Part shown: piece by piece, positions 1 to 5,318 of the stretch
Layout: the number at the start of each line of letters is the position of its first letter
Numbering within the stretch: the first letter of the stretch is position 1
NCBI GenBank assembly: GCA_016875665.1
Contig: VGPA01000035.1
Span: forward strand, 1-10,336
Direction: 5' to 3'
From: Chloroflexota bacterium
GTDB lineage: Bacteria > Chloroflexota > Limnocylindria > P2-11E
Length of the DNA stretch: 10,336 bases
Notes under the pieces: generated by a model
Seen by the model: the letters and a program-made list of their open reading frames with translations, nothing else
Told to the model about the DNA's origin: nothing
The model's database searches: none
Made by a program: the position numbers and the translations under genes

Positions 1-353
1 TTGAGGAGGATGGTTGCGAACGCGACGGCTCCCTCGCCGGTGGGGGCGAGGGTGAGCGGGCCGACGTCCAGTGTCGCGAGCGGCTGACCGGCGCGGGTGA
101 AGACGAGCGGCACCGCGGCGAGCGTGAAGGGAAGCGCGATGAACCCCCCGCGCGCGGCGCGGAGCGGGCCGACGCCGGCGGCCATTCCGAGCAGGGCGAC
201 CGACATCAGCGCGACCGCGAGCGCGGCGAAGGCGCCCGGCGGGAGCAGCGAGATCGCGAGGATCCCGGCGAGCGCGACCACGACCTTCACCCGGGGATCG
301 GCCCGGTGCAGCGGGCTCGTCCCCAGGACGTACCGGTCGAGGCCCGCTCTCAC
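1..353 (-). CDS. cbiQ: CbiQ/EcfT-type cobalt (or nickel) transporter transmembrane subunit, 3' end cut by window edge
   Basis: The reading frame opens with GTG at 353 and stays open to base 1, giving 117 codons of the N-terminal half. It begins with Arg-Ala-Gly-Leu-Asp-Arg-Tyr and then shows TSPLHRADPRVKVVVAL, the typical amino-terminal signature of CbiQ/EcfT, followed by hydrophobic segments. In the family this integral membrane protein couples the substrate-binding component CbiM to the ATPase CbiO. The start overlaps the stop of the PDGLE gene as GTGA (353-350), and no good Shine-Dalgarno sequence precedes it, so translational coupling is likely. An ATPase gene (cbiO) is expected beyond the left edge but is not visible. 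Whether the metal is Co or Ni cannot be told from this part. Confidence 0.9.
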   Translation of the reverse strand, partial: MRAGLDRYVLGTSPLHRADPRVKVVVALAGILAISLLPPGAFAALAVALMSVALLGMAAGVGPLRAARGGFIALPFTLAAVPLVFTRAGQPLATLDVGPLTLAPTGEGAVAFATILL

Positions 354-649
354 CGCCGCCGCGCGAGCACGCGGCTGAGAGCGAGCATGAGGACGAAGAC
401 GAGCGCGATGCCCGCGATGCCGGCGAGGGCCGTCGACGGAGTGCCCTCGACGCCCGGAATCGTGTAGTCGGGGAGGATCTCGTAGAGGGCGCCCTGGGCA
501 CGCTCGAGGAATCCGGTGTCCTCGGCCACCCGCTCCAGGCCGTCGGGGTCGGACGAGGCGAACACCGAGGCGAGCACGGCGATCACGGCGCTGACCGCGA
601 GGGCGACCCAGATCCAGCTTCGCGATGCGCGTGCGGCGGCGGCGGTCAC
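350..649 (-). CDS. PDGLE-domain membrane protein, CbiN-like component of the Co/Ni transporter
   Basis: The 99-residue protein has a transmembrane segment at about residues 12-31. It is followed by the diagnostic SSDPDGLERVAEDTGF, with PDGLE at residues 35-39, then an external loop and a second membrane segment at about 73-92 ending in an Arg-rich tail. PDGLE-domain proteins are known to replace or fuse with CbiN in cobalt/nickel ECF-type transporters, where the small subunit helps CbiM load metal. The start is GTG at 649, overlapping the cbiM stop as GTGA, with GGAGG at 660-656 upstream. The position between cbiM and cbiQ fits the usual order. The domain assignment is firm; the exact role is from family knowledge. 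Confidence 0.9.
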   Translation of the reverse strand: MTAAAARASRSWIWVALAVSAVIAVLASVFASSDPDGLERVAEDTGFLERAQGALYEILPDYTIPGVEGTPSTALAGIAGIALVFVLMLALSRVLARRR

Positions 650-1314
650 GACGCACCTCCGCGGGCGATCGTCAGGAGATCGGCGCGCGTGCCGGCGATG
701 AAGCCGAGCGCGGCGGCCGTGATGAGCCCCTCACCCACGCCGATCAGCATGTGGACTCCGAGCATCGCCGGCAGGGCGATTGCGAGGTCGGTCGTGCCGG
801 AGAGCGCGAGCTCGACGGCCATCAGGGCCGCGGCGGCAACGACCGACGCCCATGCCGCGATCGCCGCGGCCGGGACGCGCATGCGTGCTTCGCCCCCCGC
901 GACCGCCGCGACCGCGCGATACAGGGCGTAGCCGCCGAGGGTTCCGACCACGCCCATGTTGAAGATGTTCGCGCCCATCACCACGAGGCCGCCGTCCTGG
1001 AACACGAGGGCCTGCACGCCGACGACGCACGCCATGACCAGCGTGCCGCCCCAAGGCCCCAGCAGGACCGCGGCCAGGACCCCGCCGAGCAGATGCCCGG
1101 AGGTGCCGCCCGCGACGGGGAAGTTGAACATCTGCGCCGCGAAGATGAAGGCCGCCATCACGCCGAGCAGTGGCACGGCCCGTTCGTCCAGCGTGCGGCT
1201 CACGCGGCGGACCGCGATCGCCACGACGATCGCCGTGAGCGCCCACATCGCGAGCGCGATGGCGGGGGAGAGGAAGCCGTCCGGCGCGTGAAGCGGCTGG
1301 GGTGCTGCGAGCAT
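646..1314 (-). CDS. cbiM: CbiM/NikM, substrate-capture membrane component of a Co/Ni ECF-type transporter
   Basis: The 222-residue polytopic protein has the CbiM hallmarks: HAPDGFLSP at residues 9-17, AAQMFNFPVAGGTSGHLLGG at about 59-78, and VVMGANIFNMGVVG in the middle. In CbiM/NikM the initiator amine, His2 and a His near position 67 bind the metal. Here the matching histidines are His9 and His74, with the same 65-residue spacing, but seven extra residues precede them. The start ATG at 1314 has a strong ribosome site (GAGGAGGA, 1330-1323). It heads the operon cbiM-PDGLE-cbiQ and is divergent from the YibE/F gene. Homology is clear; Co against Ni is undecided. Confidence 0.93.
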   Translation of the reverse strand: MLAAPQPLHAPDGFLSPAIALAMWALTAIVVAIAVRRVSRTLDERAVPLLGVMAAFIFAAQMFNFPVAGGTSGHLLGGVLAAVLLGPWGGTLVMACVVGVQALVFQDGGLVVMGANIFNMGVVGTLGGYALYRAVAAVAGGEARMRVPAAAIAAWASVVAAAALMAVELALSGTTDLAIALPAMLGVHMLIGVGEGLITAAALGFIAGTRADLLTIARGGAS

Positions 1315-1322
1315 GTCGTGCG

Positions 1323-1347
1323 TCCTCCTCGTGTCCGGTCCATGCTA
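1323..1347 (-). promoter_or_regulatory. Ribosome site and possible -10 element of the cbiM operon
   Basis: GAGGAGGA (1330-1323) sits 8 bases before the cbiM ATG and is a near-ideal Shine-Dalgarno sequence. TAGCAT (1347-1342) fits a -10 box upstream of it, but there is no convincing -35 at 16-18 bases, so the promoter part is tentative. The palindrome TTGCAA (1358-1363) lies just upstream. Confidence 0.5.
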
Positions 1348-1377
1348 CTGCGACAACTTGCAACATGCGGCCACCCG

Positions 1378-1389
1378 TAGGCTCGTTCC
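1378..1389 (+). promoter_or_regulatory. -10 element for leaderless transcription of the YibE/F gene
   Basis: TAGGCT (1378-1383) matches the TANNNT -10 pattern and is followed by six bases and then the ATG at 1390, so transcription would begin at or next to the start codon. No Shine-Dalgarno sequence precedes the ATG. The -35 region is weak. Confidence 0.5.
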
Positions 1390-2478
1390 ATGCGGCTCCT
1401 GCTCGGCGCGGCGCTCGCGCTCCTGCTCACCGGCTGCGGCGACCTCACGACCGGCAGAGGCGGGCACGTGGTGGAGGCGCACGTCGTCCGCGTCCTGGAG
1501 TCCGGCGTGCGGCCCGCACCGGGAACCCCGGACCAGCCCTTTCAGCGCCTGGAAGTCGAGGTCGACGGCGGCCTCTACCGCGGGGACCGGGCCACGCTCG
1601 AGTGGCGCGGGCGCGGGATGCTGAACGAGAGCGGACTGCTCGCCGCGGGGGACCGGGTCCTGCTCACCGAGGTGCGCAGCGGAAGCGAGCGCAGCTACGC
1701 GATCCAGGAGGTCGTGCGGCTCCCCGCGGTCGTGCCGTTCGCGCTGCTGCTCGTCGCGGCGCTCGCCGTCGTCGGCCGGATCCAGGGGATCGCCTCCATC
1801 GTCGGCCTCGCCGCGAGCGCCACGGTGATCCTGTTCGGCGTCGTCCCGGCCATCCGCTCCGGCGCGGATCCCGTGGTCGCCGTCCTTGTGGGGTCCGCCG
1901 TCGTGCTCACCGCCTCCGTCTATGTCGTCCACGGCGTCGGGCGCAAGAGCACCGCCGCCCTTCTGGGAACCCTGGTGTGCCTCGTTCTCGTGGGGGCGCT
2001 CTCGGCACTGGCGGTCGCGGCGGCGAAGCTGACGGGTCTCGCCACGGAGGAGGCCGTCTTTGTGGTCGTCGGGAGTCCCGTCCCGATCGACACGTCGCGT
2101 CTGGTTCTCGCCGGGATCGTCGTCGCCTCGCTCGGCGCGCTGATCGACATGAGCGTGGGCCAGGCGTCCGCGACGTTCGAGCTGGCCGGTGTGGACCCGT
2201 CGCTGCGCGGCCGGCGGCTGTACGACTCGGCGCTCAACGTGGGGCGGGACCACATCGGCTCGCTCGTGAACACGCTCGCCTTCGCCTACGCGGGCGCGTC
2301 GCTGCCGCTGATCGTGTTCCTCTCGATGGGCTACGCGCCGCTCGGGACCGCGCTCAACAGCGAGGAGATCGTCGAGGCGCTCCTGCAGGCGATCGTCGCG
2401 AGCATCGGGCTGGTGCTGTGCGTGCCGGTGACGACCCTGGTGGCCGTGGCTCTCGTCGGAGACGGCCACTCGGTCTGA
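1390..2478 (+). CDS. YibE/F family multipass membrane protein
   Basis: The 362-residue protein belongs to the YibE/F family (PF07907), whose function is not established. The family core is clear: GALIDMSVGQASA at residues 249-261 and NVGRDHIGSLVNTLAFAYAG from 283. A soluble segment of about 90 residues, including EVEVDGGLYRGDRATLEW, follows the N-terminal signal and precedes about seven or eight hydrophobic segments from residue 113 onward. The N-terminus carries a lipobox-like LTGC (Cys16), so it may start as a lipoprotein-type signal. The ATG at 1390 was chosen because a -10 element lies 6 bases upstream and the signal peptide begins there. It ends 11 bases before the first Fur-type box. 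A link to metal homeostasis is suggested only by its position between two metal-uptake loci. Confidence 0.88.
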   Translation: MRLLLGAALALLLTGCGDLTTGRGGHVVEAHVVRVLESGVRPAPGTPDQPFQRLEVEVDGGLYRGDRATLEWRGRGMLNESGLLAAGDRVLLTEVRSGSERSYAIQEVVRLPAVVPFALLLVAALAVVGRIQGIASIVGLAASATVILFGVVPAIRSGADPVVAVLVGSAVVLTASVYVVHGVGRKSTAALLGTLVCLVLVGALSALAVAAAKLTGLATEEAVFVVVGSPVPIDTSRLVLAGIVVASLGALIDMSVGQASATFELAGVDPSLRGRRLYDSALNVGRDHIGSLVNTLAFAYAGASLPLIVFLSMGYAPLGTALNSEEIVEALLQAIVASIGLVLCVPVTTLVAVALVGDGHSV

Positions 2479-2489
2479 AGAAAGCGACT

Positions 2490-2504
2490 TGAGAACGATT
2501 CTCA
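2490..2504. promoter_or_regulatory. Fur-family (probably Zur) operator, box 1
   Basis: TGAGAACGATTCTCA is a 15-bp palindrome with six of seven base pairs matching around a central G (2497). It has the 7-1-7 layout of Fur-family boxes. It overlaps a possible -35 (TTCTCA, 2499-2504) of the downstream propeller gene. Metal and regulator identity are inferred from the adjacent Fur-family gene and ZnuABC-type genes. Confidence 0.75.
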
Positions 2505-2526
2505 TCTATGGCATCCTTCAGTCTAC

Positions 2527-2541
2527 TGAGAATGAATCTCA
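2527..2541. promoter_or_regulatory. Fur-family (probably Zur) operator, box 2
   Basis: TGAGAATGAATCTCA has six of seven matching pairs, and the palindrome extends one further pair outward (C2526-G2542). Its centre is 37 bp from that of box 1. It covers the likely transcription start for the propeller gene, if the -10 is TCTACT (2522-2527), 17 bp after TTCTCA. Confidence 0.75.
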
Positions 2542-2545
2542 GGAT

Positions 2546-2552
2546 AGGAGGG
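2546..2552 (+). promoter_or_regulatory. Ribosome binding site that decides the propeller gene start
   Basis: AGGAGGG lies 6 bases before the ATG at 2559 and directly abuts the ATG at 2553, so 2559 is the functional start. The longer frame beginning at 2508 would place box 2 inside the coding region and disrupt the signal peptide. Confidence 0.75.
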
Positions 2553-2558
2553 ATGTCG

Positions 2559-3863
2559 ATGAACGGTCTCCGACGGCTTCTGGCCCTGGGGCTCGCCGCA
2601 CTCCTTGTCGCGTGCGGTCTGCCTCTCGCTCCCGCGACCCCCGCCACTCCGGATGGAAAGGGATTCCTCCTCGTGGCGGATCCGCAAGCCGAGCGGATCT
2701 ACTCCTACCGCCTCCCGGAGCTGGCGCTCGCAGGGCAGCTCGAGGGCGTCAAGTTCGGAGTCCACAACGGAGCCCTTGCGCTCGCAGACGGCCGGATCCT
2801 CTTCACGGACGACAAATCCGGCGAGCTGCTCGCGCTGCGTTTCACCGAGGACGGAAGGCCGTCGATCGCGCAGCGCGTGAAGCTGAGCGCGGGCGGCCGC
2901 ATCGTGTGGTCGAGCATCGATCCTGAGGGGAAGTACTGGGTTGGCGCCTCGCAGCAGGACAAGACGACGTTCGAGTACGCGAACCTCGTCGATCTCGCCA
3001 CGTTTACCAACACCGCGGTCGAGATCCCCATGCGCGCCGATGAGGAGCTCCACCCCGCGCTCGGCGGGAATCCCCTGACGATGACGGCGAGCGTCGGCGG
3101 CGAGGTGCGCACGTACCTCGTACGCGACTTGCTCGCCGGCCGGGTGATCCCGACCAGCACGGTCCAGGTCGAGACCGGGTCCCACGGGGCCGTGTTCTCC
3201 CCGCCGCTGAATCGGTTCTGGGTGACCACGCCGAAGGGCATGAACGTCGCCGACCTGCAGGAGGGGCGCCTTCGCACGCCCAGCCTGATCGCATGGGACG
3301 TCGACGGGCTCAAGGGCGGTCGCAACGCCCGACCGCGCCTGAGCGCCGACGGCGCGCGGATCTACGGGGTCCTCACCCAGCCGGCGGGCTCCCCCGAGCA
3401 GTGGGCCGAACAGCAGGTGGACCTGCACGTCATCGACGCCAAGGACGGCACGCCGCGCCGCTTCTCGATCGGCAAGGGCGTGGTAGGCAGCCGCTTCGGA
3501 CTCTCACGGCCCTACCTGCTCACCTTCGGCGTCCATCCCGACGGCGACGAGGCGAAGCTGATCGACATCGATCCGTCATCCAAGACGCTCCATCAGATCG
3601 TCGGGCGTATTCCGCTCCAGGCGATGAGCAACGGGCCGACCAAAGGCGTTCCCACCGCAGGGCGAGAGGCGCGCTCGGGCACGATGACGCCCGACGGGCG
3701 TCTCGGGTTCGTCGCGAACGGCGGCGATGGGCGGGTCGCCGTCATCGACACCCAGTCGATGAAGGTGTCCGGGTCCATCTCCGTCCCGACGCCGCTGAAG
3801 TCCGGAGGCTTCCTCTTCGCGGTCCAGACCGGGGTCAAGCCCGCGGACCTCTTCCTTCGTTAA
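2559..3863 (+). CDS. Beta-propeller (YVTN/YncE-like) lipoprotein in the metal regulon
   Basis: The 434-residue protein starts with a lipoprotein signal, MNGLRRLL... with lipobox LVAC (Cys19), followed by a Pro/Ala/Thr-rich linker. The rest is built of repeated beta-strand units of the type GFLLVADPQAERIYSY, GRILFTDDKSGELLALRF and, near the end, TPDGRLGFVANGGDGRVAVID, as in YVTN/YncE-like beta-propellers. Cys19 is the only cysteine. Histidines sit in loop-like contexts at 69 (VHNGAL), 165 (ELHPAL), 209 (SHGAVF), 290 (LHVIDA) and 326 (GVHPDGDE), so metal binding is possible but unproved. It follows two Fur-type operators and is 32 bases upstream of a ZnuA-type gene, so a surface role in metal capture or transfer is inferred. 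AztD is a known propeller zinc chaperone, but I do not see its typical sequence pattern here. Confidence 0.8.
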   Translation: MNGLRRLLALGLAALLVACGLPLAPATPATPDGKGFLLVADPQAERIYSYRLPELALAGQLEGVKFGVHNGALALADGRILFTDDKSGELLALRFTEDGRPSIAQRVKLSAGGRIVWSSIDPEGKYWVGASQQDKTTFEYANLVDLATFTNTAVEIPMRADEELHPALGGNPLTMTASVGGEVRTYLVRDLLAGRVIPTSTVQVETGSHGAVFSPPLNRFWVTTPKGMNVADLQEGRLRTPSLIAWDVDGLKGGRNARPRLSADGARIYGVLTQPAGSPEQWAEQQVDLHVIDAKDGTPRRFSIGKGVVGSRFGLSRPYLLTFGVHPDGDEAKLIDIDPSSKTLHQIVGRIPLQAMSNGPTKGVPTAGREARSGTMTPDGRLGFVANGGDGRVAVIDTQSMKVSGSISVPTPLKSGGFLFAVQTGVKPADLFLR

Positions 3864-3876
3864 TCCACCCCCCTCT

Positions 3877-3912
3877 GGAAGGTGCCGGCGCCTTGGTGCG
3901 CCGGCACCTTCC
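3877..3912 (+). other. Perfect 15-bp hairpin over the translation start of the first znuA
   Basis: The arms 3877-3891 and 3898-3912 are exact reverse complements, separated by a six-base loop (CTTGGT). The GTG start at 3896-3898 is in the loop and the first base of the 3' arm, and the only ribosome-site-like sequence (GGAAGG, 3877-3882) is in the 5' arm. No run of T follows on either strand, so it is not a standard intrinsic terminator. It may limit translation, stabilise the upstream mRNA end, or cause partial termination. Confidence 0.75.
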
Positions 3913-4813
3913 AACCCTTCTGGCCGTCATCGTCTTGTTCGGATCCGTCGCGTGCGCGTCCCGGCCTGCTCCGGCGGAGCGGCTGTCGATCGCCGTGTCG
4001 TTCCCCCTGCTCGCGGACCTGGTCGGGCAGGTGGTCGGGGAACGCGGCGACGTCTGGTCGATCGTCCCCGTGGGAGCGGACCCGCACACGTACGAGGCGA
4101 CGCCGCGCGACGTGGCGCGGGTAACCCGGAGCGCCGCCCTCCTGTACGTCGGCGCGAGCAACGAGCGCTTTCTTGAGTCCGGGGCGTTCCGGCAGGCCGC
4201 GTCGGAGGCGGGCGTCATGCAGCTGGAGTACGCGAAGGCGATCGACCTGATCGTGCGGGACGTGGTGATCGATCACGGCGATCACGTCCATGACCTCCGG
4301 CAGGGCGATCCGCACTTCTGGCTCGATCCACACAAGGTCGTCGAGATGCTGGAGCCGACGCTGCGCCTCCTCCGCGACATCGACCCCGGGGGATCGGTTG
4401 ACTACCGGCGGAACGCCGACCGGCTTCGGGAGCGCCTCCTCGCGCTCGACGCGTCGCTGCGCTCGTCGTTCGCCCGCATCCCCGCGGACAAGCGCAAGCT
4501 CGTCGTCTTCCACGACGCGTATGCGTACTTCGCCGCCCGGTACCACTTCACGGTCGTCGCGCATGTGCTGAAGCAACCGGGCGTGGAGCCCACGGCCCGC
4601 GAGATCGCCGAGCTACACGACCTGATTCGCCGCGAGCGGCTCACCGTCGCCTTCAAGGAGCCGCAGTTCTCCGCTCGCGTCCTGGAGCGTGTCGCGGCCG
4701 ACCTGGGGATCACCGTCGCGGAGCTCTTCACCGACACGTTCACCGACTCGGTCACCGATTACTTCGCTCTGATGCGCGCCAATGAGCGCGCGATCGTCAC
4801 GCACCTGCGCTGA
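3896..4813 (+). CDS. znuA: ZnuA-type metal-binding lipoprotein with short His loop (first of two)
   Basis: This 305-residue protein is an A-1 cluster solute-binding protein (ZnuA/PsaA superfamily). A signal peptide ends at Cys20 (GSVAC). Predicted metal ligands are His64 in GADPHTYEATPRDV, His140 in GDPHFWLDPHK, His206 in VVFHDAYAYFAARY, and Asp280 or a neighbour in ELFTDTFTD. Three His plus an acidic residue is the zinc-type set; manganese-type relatives have Glu at the third site. A short His loop (DHGDHVHD, residues 126-133) precedes the second ligand, as in many ZnuA proteins. GTG at 3896 (or TTG at 3893) is the only start that keeps the signal peptide. No permease or ATPase accompanies it, so it probably shares the ZnuBC encoded from 6176. 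It ends flush against the convergent regulator gene. Confidence 0.88.
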   Translation: MRRHLPTLLAVIVLFGSVACASRPAPAERLSIAVSFPLLADLVGQVVGERGDVWSIVPVGADPHTYEATPRDVARVTRSAALLYVGASNERFLESGAFRQAASEAGVMQLEYAKAIDLIVRDVVIDHGDHVHDLRQGDPHFWLDPHKVVEMLEPTLRLLRDIDPGGSVDYRRNADRLRERLLALDASLRSSFARIPADKRKLVVFHDAYAYFAARYHFTVVAHVLKQPGVEPTAREIAELHDLIRRERLTVAFKEPQFSARVLERVAADLGITVAELFTDTFTDSVTDYFALMRANERAIVTHLR

Positions 4814-5251
4814 TTAGGTCCGCGCGCCTCTCCTCCGGCATCGGGCGCACAGCCCGTAGAAATCGAGCCGCGCGTGATCGACCTGGAAGTCGTGCCGCTC
4901 GTCGACCGAGCGGAGCAGCGGCCGCAGCAGCGCCTCGTCCAGGTCCTCCACGCGCTGGCATGCGGCGCAGACGAGGTGATGGTGGTGCTCGGGCTGGCAC
5001 GCGACGTAAGCGGAGACGTGTCCGGCCCGCTCCAGCCGGCCGGCCATGCCCAGCTCGACCTGGTGCTCGAGCGCCCGGTACACCGTCGCGAGCCCGATGC
5101 GCGGATGGCGCGCGCGGAGCCGCTCGAAGAGCTCCTGAGCGGAGAGCGCCTGCTTGGCCGCCGCCAGCGCCTCGGCGACGACCACCCGCTGGGTGGTGAG
5201 CCGGCGACCGGTTCCGCTCATCCGGGCCGCGAGCGTGTTCGCCGTAGGCAC
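4814..5251 (-). CDS. zur: Fur-family metalloregulator, probably zinc-responsive Zur
   Basis: The 145-residue protein has the Fur fold. RRLTTQRVVV (16-25) opens the winged-helix domain, and the recognition helix is at about 53-62 (GLATVYRALE). HHHHLVCAACQRVEDLDE follows at 89-106, and GLCARC is at the C-terminus. The two CxxC pairs (95/98 and 135/138) form the family's structural zinc site, and His89-92, His120 and His126 are candidate sensory ligands. The GTG at 5251 was chosen because a TAGACT -10 lies 7 bases upstream, suggesting leaderless expression. ATG at 5221 would give 135 residues and also lacks a ribosome site. It is divergent from znuA2 with a Fur-type box between them, so autoregulation is likely. 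Zn rather than Fe is inferred from the neighbouring genes. Confidence 0.88.
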   Translation of the reverse strand: MPTANTLAARMSGTGRRLTTQRVVVAEALAAAKQALSAQELFERLRARHPRIGLATVYRALEHQVELGMAGRLERAGHVSAYVACQPEHHHHLVCAACQRVEDLDEALLRPLLRSVDERHDFQVDHARLDFYGLCARCRRRGART

Positions 5252-5264
5252 CGATCCGAGTCTA
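5252..5264 (-). promoter_or_regulatory. -10 element for leaderless transcription of zur
   Basis: On the minus strand TAGACT (5264-5259) is followed by seven bases and the GTG at 5251, matching the TANNNT-N6/7-start layout of leaderless promoters. The -35 match at 17 bp (CGGCAA, 5287-5282) is poor. Confidence 0.5.
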
Positions 5265-5281
5265 GGGGCGCTCGGCGGGCC

Positions 5282-5318
5282 TTGCCGCCCCAACGCAAGA
5301 CCGATTATCATTCTCAGC
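5282..5318 (+). promoter_or_regulatory. Promoter of the znuA2-znuC-znuB-mrp operon, apparently leaderless
   Basis: TTGCCG (5282-5287), an 18-bp spacer and TATCAT (5306-5311) form a fair sigma-70-type promoter. Seven bases separate the -10 from the ATG at 5319, and no Shine-Dalgarno sequence exists there. The -10 lies entirely inside the Fur-type box, so a bound repressor would block polymerase. Confidence 0.6.
5302..5316. promoter_or_regulatory. Fur-family (probably Zur) operator, box 3, between zur and znuA2
   Basis: Read on the minus strand it is TGAGAATGATAATCG. The left half equals that of box 2, and five of seven pairs are symmetrical. It also resembles part of the classical iron Fur box (GATAATGATAATC, one mismatch), so metal specificity cannot be read from it. 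It ends two bases before the znuA2 ATG and covers that gene's -10. It lies about 38 bp upstream of the zur -10, so its effect on zur is less certain. Confidence 0.7.

Noticed and set aside
625..1380. 251-codon plus-strand open frame rich in Arg, Asp and His
   Set aside because: It lies antisense to cbiM, is low-complexity with no family signature, and results from the GC-rich third positions of the real minus-strand gene.
1345..2505. 386-codon minus-strand open frame over the YibE/F gene
   Set aside because: Composition is Asp/His/Arg-rich and shadow-like, while the plus strand carries a clear YibE/F protein.
2508..2558. Upstream ATG at 2508 as the start of the propeller gene
   Set aside because: It would place operator box 2 inside the coding region and put 17 residues before a good lipoprotein signal; AGGAGGG favours ATG 2559.
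2559..3863. Identification of the propeller lipoprotein as AztD
   Set aside because: Context is similar, but the sequence pattern I associate with AztD is not visible, so I kept a general propeller assignment.
3877..3912. Hairpin as an ordinary rho-independent terminator
   Set aside because: No T-run follows on either strand and the stem overlaps the coding start of the next gene, so it is listed as a hairpin of unknown role.
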